From positions 44,707-108,706 of the forward strand of contig JAJFZO010000565.1 of the NCBI GenBank assembly GCA_021397835.1: DNA of 64,000 nucleotides. The letters are read 5' to 3'. The position numbers and the translations under genes are program-made. Source of the DNA: Moringa oleifera (taxonomy: Eukaryota > Streptophyta > Magnoliopsida > Brassicales > Moringaceae). Below the pieces are notes generated by a model. It did not search any database and was not told the DNA's origin. It saw only the letters and a list, made by a program, of their open reading frames with translations. Shown here piece by piece: positions 50,082 to 62,875 of this stretch (the stretch's first letter is position 1; every line of letters begins with the position of its first letter).

Positions 50082-50730
50082 GAGTGTCTATGTTACCATA
50101 TTCAACCCATAATACTATGTGATGAACAGTTGGTATGTACCTTGGAGGATTTTCACGGGAGGAAGTTATGGAAGCTTCCTTTGTGATGGGTAGTTGGCAT
50201 GCACCTTCGCAATTTCCAAGGAAAAGTTATTTCAACTTACTTGACTCCTTCTATTTTTGTCAAACAAATGCATGTAATAAGCTAATTATTAGTAAAAACT
50301 TAATTATTTTTTTCAAAGACCTAAAGCATGAATGGTTGATTTCATGTAATAGTATTTTTTGATGCTTTAGACATTGAAGGTAACTTAAACTTTGATTGTA
50401 TGTGCAGATTCTGCTCTTTTATTTCTCTCTTTCATCTTTGTGTCTCTTTGGTTTAGAGCCATTGAATGGTAAGAAATATCTCTGTATCTCTTAGGCGGTG
50501 CTCATTTGTAACCCTGTGAGTGGTGGTTTGTGACGTTTTCATATCCTTATTTATTTTCCTTAAGATAATAATTTTTTGTATCACTTTGGCAATCCTATGA
50601 GTGGTGAGCTTTTTATCTTCTATTTTCATTCAAAGATGATGGAATATGTGCTTGTACTTTATAAACAAATTTTTCGACAAAGATACATTATTTCAATCCA
50701 AATATTGTTCCATCATAATACTGTATCACC
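50082..50730 (+). mobile_element. M2 module (U7 copy)
   Basis: Same ends and length as the U2 copy; no difference noticed. Confidence 0.65.
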
Positions 50731-51549
50731 ATAGACCCTTTCTCTAAACCATAAACAATCAAGACCTCAGATTTAAGACCCATTAACTTGGACAGTAGAC
50801 CTTACACCCCACACCTTAGACCCTAGAGCTTAGACTCCAAAACCCTAAAACTCTTCAGACCCTAATACTTGACCCTACAACCTTTAAACTGTAGATATAA
50901 ACCTAAATACCCTAAATCCTAGATCCTAAACCCATACACCCTCAATCCTTAAAACTTGAACCCTAGATCTTAGATGCTAGATTTTAAACCATAGATCCTT
51001 GACACTAAACCCTATGCCTTGGACCTTAGTCCTTAATTTCCCAATGCTAAAACCTTAGATCCTTGGTCCTATACCTGTAAAGCCTAGACAAAAGCTTGAA
51101 TTCCTAAACCTTAGACCCTTGATTCCAAACTTTAGATCATAGACCCTAAAACTTGTAGCCTGTGAACCAAATCTACATCTTGGAGCTTAAGCAATAAACC
51201 TTTGAGTTGGAATCCTAGACCATAAACCTTAGGCCCTAGACCTGAGACCTTAAAGCCTTTAGACCATAGACCTAAAGCCATAAAACTATAAACTCTAAAA
51301 TTCTAAATCTTAGACCTTAGTGCTTACGGGTTATGGTTTACGATGTAGCGTTTAGCATTAAGGTTCAAGGTTCAAGGTTTAGGGCTAAAGATTTAATGTT
51401 TATGGTTTATGATTCAGGGATTAGTGTTTAGTGTGTTGTGTTTAAAGTTTACGGGTTAGGATTAAGGGTTTAGAGATTTTGGATTAATAGTTTGAGCTTA
51501 TGGTTCAAGGGTAGGATTTAAGCATTTTGATTTCGGGTTTAGGTGTTAG

Positions 51550-52071
51550 GTGATACCATATTTTGAAGGAACCATATTCAAAATGAAAATGATATAACTT
51601 CACTAAAAATGTTGTTTGAAAAGTACAAGCACAAGTTTGAATAGATTTGAATGAACATTAGGGATAAAAGGCTTACAATTATGTCTAATACCAAAGAGAT
51701 ACAAAAAATCACCGCCCTATATAGAAATCTCACAACTCACCACTCACAGAGATATAGATGAACACCATCTTAAGAGATTGTTTCTCACCACTCAATGGCT
51801 CCCAATCAAAGAAATATAAAGATAAAAAAAGAACTCAAAGAGTTTCTACACATACAACTAAACTTTTTGCTAATAACTAAATCATTTAAGGCATTTGTTT
51901 GACAAAATGAAGTTAGTAAGTTGAAATAAATCTCTCTTAGAGATTTCTAAGGTGCATGCCAACTGTCCATCACTAAAGAAGCTTCCATAACTTTCTTTAA
52001 AAAAATTTGCCAAGGTGCATGCCAACTATGCATCACATCGTGTCATGGGCTGAATGTGATAACATAACTAA
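51550..52071 (-). mobile_element. M3 module (U7 copy)
   Basis: Inverted module with the GATTGTTTCTC allele. Confidence 0.65.
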
Positions 52072-55000
52072 CCCTGCGTCATTAGGTGATGCAATAATAG
52101 GTGTTTGAATCTATATGAAGAGATGTAAGTTAATATAACCAAAACTTTACACAATTAAGTGAAGTTCATGTCAAATTTAGCTTTTTATTAGATCCAATCA
52201 ATTTTTAGGCCTAATTAATTTAATAACCTAATTTACATATTAAGCTAATCTTTTTTTAAATACAAGTAAATTTTAGACTCAATTAATAATTTAACCCAAT
52301 GAATTGATAGAATGAATGAATTATTAAGTTAAATTAATTGTTTGGCTCAATTGCATATTAAGCTCAATTATTCATTTGATGCAATTAATTTGGATATGAT
52401 CATATCTTAGACTCAATTAGTTATTAGCTCCATTATATCTTAAGTTCAATTATAATTTGGATACGATTATATTTTAGACTCAATTCATTTGTAAGCTTTT
52501 TGTATGAGGGTTCAAGCCTACTATGCCAAATAATATCTTAAGATCTATTAGATTTTAGAACCAATTATATTTTGGGCATAAGTATTTATTTATCTCACTT
52601 CATTCTCGGACTCAATTATAAATTAAGCCACTAACTATTTATTAAACTTGATTTTATATCAAACTCAATCTTCAATTAGACTTAACTAAATCTTATGTGC
52701 AATCAATTCTTAGTCACAATTTAATATTAATTGTTAAACTTAATTACATCTTAAATCTAATTACATCTGAAATCAAGTAAATCATCTTGAATCAAAAATT
52801 ATAGAGCTGACAATGATACATATTAGTCAACTAAATTTTTTAAAATAAACTATTTAAATTTAGAATTAAAGTTTTCTTTTGTTCCTGCACTTGGTTGGTA
52901 TTCACGTGAATAAGCAAAACTAAATCAAGCTGGCAAGCAATATAATTAAAAATTAATTATAGAAAACACATTATTTTCTATTATACTATGGATGAAGATG
53001 GCTTCTCATGATTTTTTCCTTAATACATCAACATTCTTAAAATAAAATCCAAAAAATATTTGATAAAAATTAAATGAAAAGAAAAACCATAATAGTACTT
53101 GCTTCTCACACATCTTCTTCAATGTATTTCACATGTAAGTATCATATAAGCAATACTTTATTTTTATTATGTTTATAGTGTATGATTGAGAAAAAGGTTA
53201 ACATTTAACCAAATGTCATAATACAATGAATAATTCAACATAGAATATAATCAAAATTTTCTGTCTTTTAATATTATCATTGCAAATTATTGAAAGTGTG
53301 AAGATTCAAATTCAAATCTACTCATTGAGAATAGTAATAATATAATAATAGTGATGATAACAATAAAGATAATTTTAATAATTAGAATAAAAAATTATAA
53401 TTATAATAACAATAATTGAAATAAAATAAAATTTTAAATAGAATATTAAAAATTTTAGCAAAATAAAATAAGATTTTCATTAACAATGAAAAATAGAAAA
53501 ATTAAAATTAAGGAGACATGAAGTAAAATTTTGAAAATAAAAAAGTGGTGAAATAAAAAATTACACAAAAATTTAAAAAACCAAAATATTTTTAAAAAAT
53601 TAAAAATACAAAATAAAACAAACAAAAAAAAAAAGATCTCCATTTCTCTTACTATTTTCTTTAACAATCATTTATTTAACATTAATTTATCATAAAATAA
53701 TTTAAATAAAAACTAAACATATAAATGAAAAAAATTAAAAAGGGATTCTATCTTTCTCTTAGTGTTTTTTACAACGATGATTTTTTAATTAGAAAAAGTA
53801 TGATAAGAGATTTTTCTTTCTGACATACAGTGCTCATTTTCCTCAATCACAACGGCACCAAGTATTTCTTAAACTCAGATAAAGATAAAGAAAAATTGAG
53901 AATATGCATTTCTCTTTCAATTCATCCCTTAATTGTCAACTCACCATTATTACGTTACGACTTCTTCATGTCAATCACCGAGGACACCCACCATAAGGTC
54001 AGTTATTCTTTTGATCCATCAATAATTTATCCTTTATCTCTCTATAAGTTATGATTATAGTAGAGACCACCACATTACGGTGTTGACCGCCAAGATCCTA
54101 AGGACCACTTTACAATTGTCTTGAGAAATACATTATAGATTTCTTTTTTCAAGATCAAACATTTTTTCTATCTCATTAATTTATGTGAATAAATTTATAT
54201 ATATGAATTGGATTGATTTGGGAAACGTATTTTTAGTTTTATGTCATATATAGATTTGTACCGCAAAATAAAAAAAGTCAATGTGGAAGATGGATCGATT
54301 TGCAATATAGTTTTTTCCGTTTTAGAACTAAGGTCTAGGGTTTGGGGTCTAAGTTGTATAGTTTATGGTTCAAATGTCCATGATCTAGGGTTTTGTGGTC
54401 TAAAGGTTAGGGTTTTAGGGTTTAGAGTTTTATGGTTTTATATTCAAAGTCTAAGTTTTAGGTTTATGAGTCTTAGGTAGGATTTAGAGTTTTATGGTTT
54501 TAAGTCTAAGGTCTAGGTTTATAACTCTAAGGTTTAGGGCTTAAGGTTTGTGATCTAGGTTCTAAGGTCTAAAGTTTTGAGATTTTAAGGTTTCAGGGTT
54601 TTAGAAACTAAGTCTATGATCTAAGCTATGGGGTGAATGTTTTAGGATTCCAACTTTTAAGGTTTTAGGTTTAAGCTCCAAGGTATAGATTAGGTCTAGG
54701 GTCTAGTCCATGATTAAAGGTTTAGAATCTAAGGTCTAAGGTTTAGGAATTTAGGCTTTGTTTAGGGTTTAGAGATCCCTAATCTAGGATGTAAGGCCCA
54801 AATTTTAGAATTGAGGAATTAGGGACTAAGGTCCAAGGTTTAGGCTTTAGCGCCAAGGATCAAGGGTCTAGGTTTATTGTCTTAGTGTCTATTATCTAAG
54901 GTTTAAAGGTTATAGGGTCTAGTATTACAATCTAAGGCCTAAGTTTTAGAGTTTTTAAGTTCGTAGGTCTAGGGTCTATAGTCTAACATGTTGGGTGTAG

Positions 55001-55107
55001 GGTCTAGTGTCTAAGTTAATATGTCATAGATCTAGGTCCTTGGTTTTGGGGTTTAGAAGGTTTAAGGCCTAGGGTTTAGGTCTATGGGTTATAGTTTAGG
55101 GTTTAGG

Positions 55108-55752
55108 CTGATACTAAATTTTGATGAAACATTATTTAGAATGAAAATAATGTAATTTTGTTGAAAATTTTGTTTATAAAGTACAAGCATATGTTTGAAT
55201 AGATTGCGTGAAAATAAAAGATAAAAGGCTCACCACTCACAAGGTTACTAAAGAGATACAGAAAATCACTACCCTAAGGACAATGATAAGGATACAAAAA
55301 CCTCATAACCCATCACTCACAGGGTTACATATGGGCATCACCCTAAGAGATACAGGGATGTTTCTTACTACTTAATGGTTCTGAACCGAAGAGATACAGC
55401 GGTGAAAGAAAAAAATCATCGAGCTTCTACATATACAATTAAAGTCTAAGCTACCCTCAATATCTAAAGCATTAAAATAAATATTAGTGCATGAAACAAC
55501 GTTCCATTCTTTGGGTCTTCAAAAAATAATTAAGTTTTTACTAATAACTAGCTCATTTAATGCATTTGTTTGAAAAAAATAAATGGATTTAGCAGGTTGA
55601 AATAACTCTCTCATGAAAATTATTAAGATGCATACCAATTACCTACAACTAAAGAAGCATCAGTAACTTCCTTTCTTTAAAATCTTCTAAGGTGCATACC
55701 AATTGTCCATCACATAGCATCATGGGCTGAATTTGGTAACATAGGCACTCTT
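55108..55752 (-). mobile_element. M4 module (U7 copy)
   Basis: Combines ACATTATT (as in U1) with AAATCATCGAG (as in U3 and U6). Confidence 0.65.
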
Positions 55753-56110
55753 GTCTCAATGATGTATGGTCTAGGGCTCAAGCTCTAAGGTGTAGGATCT
55801 ATGGTGTAGGGTCTGGGCTTTATAGTTTGAAGTCCAGAGCATGAGAATTTAGGGGTCTAGAGTCCAAGGTTGAATGGTCAAGGGGAGAGTGGTTTGGAGT
55901 CTAGATTTTAAGGTATAAGAGTTAAGGGTCTAAAGTTTAAGGTTCAAGGTTGAATGATTACGGTTGAAAGGTCTAGGGTGATACCATATTATCATGGAAG
56001 AGTGTCTAACCTTAACCTTAAATCCTAAACCACTTAAACACTTACATTCAACCCTAAACACTAAACCAATTAAACACTTACTTTAAATCCTAAACCTTAA
56101 ATCATAAATG

Positions 56111-56612
56111 CTAAATATTGAACTCTAAATCTCAAACACTTAACTATCCTGAAACCTTAAACCAAAAACCCTAAATCCTAAACATAGATTCTTAAACCCA
56201 TAACTCCAAACCTTAAGTTTTAAACCCTAAACTTTAAATCGTAACCCACAAATCATTAATATTGACTACTAAACCCTAAGCCCTAAATTCTAAAGTTTAA
56301 ACCTTACAATATAAGATTTGGCATTCAGGGATTCGGATTTCGGCTTAAAGAGTTTGTGTTTAGAGTTTAAGTATTAGGATCTAAGGTTCAGGGCTTAAGA
56401 TTTAGTTTTTAAGGTTTAGTGTGTTATAGTTAGAGTTTACAGGTTAGGATTCAAGGCTTAGAGGTTATGGATTGAGAGTTTCAGCTTATGGTTTAAGAGA
56501 TAGGATTTAGGCATTTTGGTTTTTGGGTGTAAGGGTTACATGATACCATATTTTGAAGGAACAATATTAGGTTAGGTTCAATTAATTATTAAGCTCAATT
56601 ATATCTTAAGTA
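56111..56612. repeat. Long-form arm of T6, 502 bp (U7)
   Basis: Matches the U1 arm at 6711-7212 with no difference noticed, including the module right end near 56541. Confidence 0.85.
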
Positions 56613-56661
56613 TAATATTTTATTTGGCTTAATCACATATTAATATCAAATATTTATTAGC

Positions 56662-57555
56662 TCAATTATAACCATCATACAGCACTTTCCTATTATATTG
56701 TCAAGGTCCACCCAATAGCAAATGACTAGCATTTATAACCAAGGCCTACCCTATAATAAATGGCAAGCATCCATAGGAGTAGCATCTCACCCAACTTTCA
56801 TCGTTTGTCACCTTGGCACATTTTCAAGTTATGTTGCACTACAATGGACATATCGTGATCAGCATATATCATCTCATCCTCATTACCATCATGTTCTAGA
56901 TCATTATTATCTTCATCATCTTCTCCATTACTAACATCATTAAACTAAAGTAACAATCCTTCTATTCAGACAATAAGAAGCAATATGCCCAAAATCATGA
57001 CATTTAAAGTATTTCCTCCACCTTGTGCAGGAGAATTGGATGTTTGCTTGCTGCCAAGAGATCCTTCACCATTTTCTTGCCCTTTTGACATTGCCTTGCT
57101 TAGAAGAGCAGGCTTGGAGTTAACTCTCTTTGATTACACATATTTGGAACCATACCATAATTCCTTTTCAAACTTCTGTTGCTTCTTAGTTTTTAAAGTC
57201 AATTTACACACATCATTTAATGACCAATATGACAGAAGTTTAACCACTTTAGAAATCTCATATTTCACACTCTCAAAGTATCTACCAATGGTTTGCTCCT
57301 CTAGTTCTACAAGCTTTCCGTTAGCATCAAATTCTACTGCATACTCCTCTACCAATAAGAAGCAATATGCCCAAAACCATGACATTTGAAAGCATTTCCT
57401 TCAACCTAGTGTAGAAAAATTGTTTTCTTGCTACCAAGAGATCCTTCACCAATTTCTTGCCCCTTTCACACCAACTTGCTTAAGAGAGTAGGCTTCGAAC
57501 ACTTGTTGAATGCACATCTTTGGAACCATACTATGATCCCTTGTCAAACTTGCAA
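56662..57555 (-). pseudogene. Ty3/gypsy-type gag-protease relic (U7 copy)
   Basis: Open gag stretch at 57134-57385; knuckles at 56970-57011 and 57352-57393. Past the U7/U8 boundary the linker duplicate has a private change (GGCTTCGAAC for GGCTTGGAAC, near 57495). Confidence 0.83.
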
Positions 57556-58990
57556 ATTATACTAGTGCATGGGATATAAGGTTTAGACATTAGAGTATAT
57601 GGTCTATTACTTACAAATTAGGGTCTAGGTTTTTGCGCTTTAGGTTTAGCGTCTAGGGTCCACATTTTAGGGCTCTAGGATTATGGGATTTTAGGGTCTT
57701 CAGTCTATGATCTAGGGTTTTAGGTTTTAGGGCCCAAGGTTTCATGGTTTTATGATTTTAAAGATTTAGGACTTAGGGTCAAGAGTTTATGGTTTCGAAG
57801 GTCTTAGGTTTAGAGTTTTTGAGTCTAAGGTGCATGACCTATGTTTTAGGTTTTAGGATTTCAAGGTTTAGGATATAATGTTAGGTTTCTGAGGTCTTGG
57901 GTCAAAATTATGGTCAAAGTTCTTGGGTTAACGTTTTAAGTTTTTGTTTTTAAGGTTTTCATCTTTAGGATTTTAAGGTCTAGTGTCTAGAGTTTTAAGA
58001 TTTTATGATTTAGAGTTTCAGGTCATGGTCTAGGGTCTATAGTTTAGGGTTTAGGTTTCTAAGGTCATGGTTTTGGGTTCGTAATCTAGGCTCTAGGGTT
58101 TAAGTTTTACTTTTTTGGATTTATGGCCCAAGATCTAGGGTTTAAGTTCTTGGGTTTTAAGGTCTGAGGTCTAAAGTTTAAGGTCTAGGATTTTGGAACT
58201 ATGAATCTGAGGCTTTAAGGTATCATGTCTAGTGTTAAAAAGCTTTGAGGGAGCTAAGATCTATGTTTGTAGGGTTTAAAGGTTTAAGGTTTTACGGTTA
58301 GAGTCTTGGGTCTAAGACATAAGGCTTTAGTGTTTTTGGGTTTTGGGATTTTAAGGTTTGTAGTCTAGGGTTTTAAGATCTAGGGTCTAATAATTTACAG
58401 TGTAGCATCTAGGATCTAGCATGCTTGTGTCACGCTTTGGGTTCTCTCTTTTATCTTTGTATCTCTTTGGTTAAAAGTCATTGAGTGGTAAGAAACTTCT
58501 TTATATCTCTTAGAATGGTGCCCATCTGTAACCTTTCGAGTGATGAATTATGAGACTTCTTTATCCTTGTTTATTATTCTTAGGGCGGTAATTTTCTTTA
58601 TCCATTCGGTATTAAACTTGGTGACCTTTTTTTTCCCCTTATTTTCATTCAAATTTGTTTGAACTTGTGCTTGATATTTTCAAAAAAAATTTATAACAAA
58701 GTTATATCATTTCCATTCCAAACATTATTCCATCATAACGTAATATCCCTTAGGCCCTACCACCCTAATCTTTCAACCTTAAACCTTAAATGTTAGAATC
58801 CTAAACTTTAGACCCTTGACTATTATATCCTAAAATCTAAACTCCAAACCTTAAAATTCTAGACCTTTTACCATTCAACCCTGCACTCTAAACCCTTAGA
58901 CGGTTATGCTCTAGACTATAAAGTGTAGACCATATATCATAGACCCTATAACCTATAACTTGAACCCTAAACCCAAAATTATTAATACAG

Positions 58991-59641
58991 GAGTGTCTAT
59001 GTTACCATATTCAACCCATAATACTATGTGATGAACAGTTGGTATGTACCTTGGAGGATTTTCACGGGAGGAAGTTATGGAAGCTTCCTTTGTGATGGGT
59101 AGTTGGCATGCACCTTCGCAATTTCCAAGGAAAAGTTATTTCAACTTACTTGACTCCTTCTATTTTTGTCAAACAAATGCATGTAATAAGCTAATTATTA
59201 GTAAAAACTTAATTATTTTTTTCAAAGACCTAAAGCATGAATGGTTGATTTCATGTAATAGTATTTTTTGATGCTTTAGACATTGAAGGTAACTTAAACT
59301 TTGATTGTATGTGCAGATTCTGCTCTTTTATTTCTCTCTTTCATCTTTGTGTCTCTTTGGTTTAGAGCCATTGAATGGTAAGAAATATCTCTGTATCTCT
59401 TAGGCGGTGCTCATTTGTAACCCTGTGAGTGGTGGTTTGTGACGTTTTCATATCCTTATTTATTTTCCTTAAGATAATAATTTTTTGTATCACTTTGGCA
59501 ATCCTATGAGTGGTGAGCTTTAAAAATCTTCTATTTTCATTCAAAGATGATGGAATATGTGCTTGTACTTTATAAACAAATTTTTCGACAAAGATACATT
59601 ATTTCAATCCAAATATTGTTCCATCATAATACTGTATCACC
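58991..59641 (+). mobile_element. M2 module (U8 copy, 2 bp longer)
   Basis: AGCTTTTTATC of the other copies is AGCTTTAAAAATC here (59516-59528), a local change that looks like a small inversion of the T run. Confidence 0.65.
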
Positions 59642-60460
59642 ATAGACCCTTTCTCTAAACCATAAACAATCAAGACCTCAGATTTAAGACCCATTAACTT
59701 GGACAGTAGACCTTACACCCCACACCTTAGACCCTAGAGCTTAGACTCCAAAACCCTAAAACTCTTCAGACCCTAATACTTGACCCTACAACCTTTAAAC
59801 TGTAGATATAAACCTAAATACCCTAAATCCTAGATCCTAAACCCATACACCCTCAATCCTTAAAACTTGAACCCTAGATCTTAGATGCTAGATTTTAAAC
59901 CATAGATCCTTGACACTAAACCCTATGCCTTGGACCTTAGTCCTTAATTTCCCAATGCTAAAACCTTAGATCCTTGGTCCTATACCTGTAAAGCCTAGAC
60001 AAAAGCTTGAATTCCTAAACCTTAGACCCTTGATTCCAAACTTTAGATCATAGACCCTAAAACTTGTAGCCTGTGAACCAAATCTACATCTTGGAGCTTA
60101 AGCAATAAACCTTTGAGTTGGAATCCTAGACCATAAACCTTAGGCCCTAGACCTGAGACCTTAAAGCCTTTAGACCATAGACCTAAAGCCATAAAACTAT
60201 AAACTCTAAAATTCTAAATCTTAGACCTTAGTGCTTACGGGTTATGGTTTACGATGTAGCGTTTAGCATTAAGGTTCAAGGTTCAAGGTTTAGGGCTAAA
60301 GATTTAATGTTTATGGTTTATGATTCAGGGATTAGTGTTTAGTGTGTTGTGTTTAAAGTTTACGGGTTAGGATTAAGGGTTTAGAGATTTTGGATTAATA
60401 GTTTGAGCTTATGGTTCAAGGGTAGGATTTAAGCATTTTGATTTCGGGTTTAGGTGTTAG

Positions 60461-60982
60461 GTGATACCATATTTTGAAGGAACCATATTCAAAATGAAAA
60501 TGATATAACTTCACTAAAAATGTTGTTTGAAAAGTACAAGCACAAGTTTGAATAGATTTGAATGAACATTAGGGATAAAAGGCTTACAATTATGTCTAAT
60601 ACCAAAGAGATACAAAAAATCACCGCCCTATATAGAAATCTCACAACTCACCACTCACAGAGATATAGATGAACACAATCTTAAGAGATTGTTTCTCACC
60701 ACTCAATGGCTCCCAATCAAAGAAATATAAAGATAAAAAAAGAACTCAAAGAGTTTCTACACATACAACTAAACTTTTTGCTAATAACTAAATCATTTAA
60801 GGCATTTGTTTGACAAAATGAAGTTAGTAAGTTGAAATAAATCTCTCTTAGAGCTTTCTAAGGTGCATGCCAACTGTCCATCACTAAAGAAGCTTCCATA
60901 ACTTTCTTTAAAAAAATTTGCCAAGGTGCATGCCAACTATGCATCACATCGTGTCATGGGCTGAATGTGATAACATAACTAA
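60461..60982 (-). mobile_element. M3 module (U8 copy)
   Basis: Inverted module with two private changes (60677 C to A, 60854 A to C). Confidence 0.65.
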
Positions 60983-62050
60983 CCCTGCGTCATTAGGTGA
61001 TGCAATAATAGGTGTTTGAATCTATATGAAGAGATGTAAGTTAATATAACCAAAACTTTACACAATTAAGTGAAGTTCATGTCAAATTTAGCTTTTTATT
61101 AGATCCAATCAATTTTTAGGCCTAATTAATTTAATAACCTAATTTACATATTAAGCTAATCTTTTTTTAAATACAAGTAAATTTTAGACTCAATTAATAA
61201 TTTAACCCAATGAATTGATAGAATGAATGAATTATTAAGTTAAATTAATTGTTTGGCTCAATTGCATATTAAGCTCAATTATTCATTTGATGCAATTAAT
61301 TTGGATATGATCATATCTTAGACTCAATTAGTTATTAGCTCCATTATATCTTAAGTTCAATTATAATTTGGATACGATTATATTTTAGACTCAATTCATT
61401 TGTAAGCTTTTTGTATGAGGGTTCAAGCCTACTATGCCAAATAATATCTTAAGATCTATTAGATTTTAGAACCAATTATATTTTGGGCATAAGTATTTAT
61501 TTATCTCACTTCATTCTCGGACTCAATTATAAATTAAGCCACTAACTATTTATTAAACTTGATTTTATATCAAACTCAATCTTCAATTAGACTTAACTAA
61601 ATCTTATGTGCAATCAATTCTTAGTCACAATTTAATATTAATTGTTAAACTTAATTACATCTTAAATCTAATTACATCTGAAATCAAGTAAATCATCTTG
61701 AATCAAAAATTATAGAGCTGACAATGATACATATTAGTCAACTAAATTTTTTAAAATAAACTATTTAAATTTAGAATTAAAGTTTTCTTTTGTTCCTGCA
61801 CTTGGTTGGTATTCACGTGAATAAGCAAAACTAAATCAAGCTGGCAAGCAATATAATTAAAAATTAATTATAGAAAACACATTATTTTCTATTATACTAT
61901 GGATGAAGATGGCTTCTCATGATTTTTTCCTTAATACATCAACATTCTTAAAATAAAATCCAAAAAATATTTGATAAAAATTAAATGAAAAGAAAAACCA
62001 TAATAGTACTTGCTTCTCACACATCTTCTTCAATGTATTTCACATGTAAG

Positions 62051-62165
62051 TATTCATATAAGCAATACTTTATTTTTATTATGTTTATAGTGATGATTGA
62101 GAAAAAGGTTACATTTAACCAAATGCATAATACAATGAATATTCAAATAGAATTATAATTTTTCA
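62051..62165. other. Indel-dense patch 1 in X2 of U8, probable sequence error
   Basis: Several single-base gains and losses (for example GTATTCATA for GTATCATA, AAATGCATAAT for AAATGTCATAAT) not found in the other six X2 copies. Confidence 0.75.
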
Positions 62166-62507
62166 AAATTTTCTGTCTTTTAATATTATCATTGCAAATT
62201 ATTGAAAGTGTGAAGATTCAAATTCAAATCTACTCATTGAGAATAGTAATAATATAATAATAGTGATGATAACAATAAAGATAATTTTAATAATTAGAAT
62301 AAAAAATTATAATTATAATAACAATAATTGAAATAAAATAAAATTTTAAATAGAATATTAAAAATTTTAGCAAAATAAAATAAGATTTTCATTAACAATG
62401 AAAAATAGAAAAATTAAAATTAAGGAGACATGAAGTAAAATTTTGAAAATAAAAAAGTGGTGAAATAAAAAATTACACAAAAATTTAAAAAACCAAAATA
62501 TTTTTAA

Positions 62508-62875
62508 AAAAATTAAAAAACAAAATAAACCAAACAAAAAAAAAAGATCTCCATTTCTCTTTACTATTTTCTTAACAATCATTATTAACATTAATTTAGC
62601 ATAAAATAATTTAAATAAAAAACTAAACATATAAATGCAAAAAATTTAAAAAGGGATTTATCTTTCTCTGAGGTTTTTTACAACGATGATTTTTTAATTA
62701 GAAAAAAGTTATGATAAGAGATTTTTCTTTCTGTACATTACAGTGCTCATTTTCCTCAATCACAACGGCACCAAGGATTTCTAAACTCAGTAAAGATAAG
62801 GAAAAATGAGACTATGCTTTCTTTCACTTCATCCCGTAATTGTCAACTCACATTATTACGTTACGGAACTTCTTC
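62508..62875. other. Indel-dense patch 2 in X2 of U8, probable sequence error
   Basis: A further run of single-base indels up to GTTACGGAACTTC, after about 340 bp that match the other copies. It creates an 87-codon reading frame on - (62367-62630) that exists in no other unit. Confidence 0.75.

Larger units (their letters stand above)
48520..57426 (+). repeat. Unit U7 (8907 bp; complete long form)
   Basis: Blocks: T1 48670-49512, M1 49513-49841, T2 49842-50081, M2 50082-50730, T3 50731-51549, M3 51550-52071, X1 52072-53090, X2 53091-53972, X3 53973-54318, T4 54319-55107, M4 55108-55752, T5 55753-55977, m5 55978-56006, T6 long arm 56007-56540, relic R from 56662. This is the only copy here with every block, so it is the best model of the ancestral unit (inference). 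It shares ACATTATT in M4 with U1 only. Confidence 0.95.

Noticed and set aside
59362..59544. 60-codon - strand ORF in U8
   Set aside because: Created by the private T-run to A-run change in M2.
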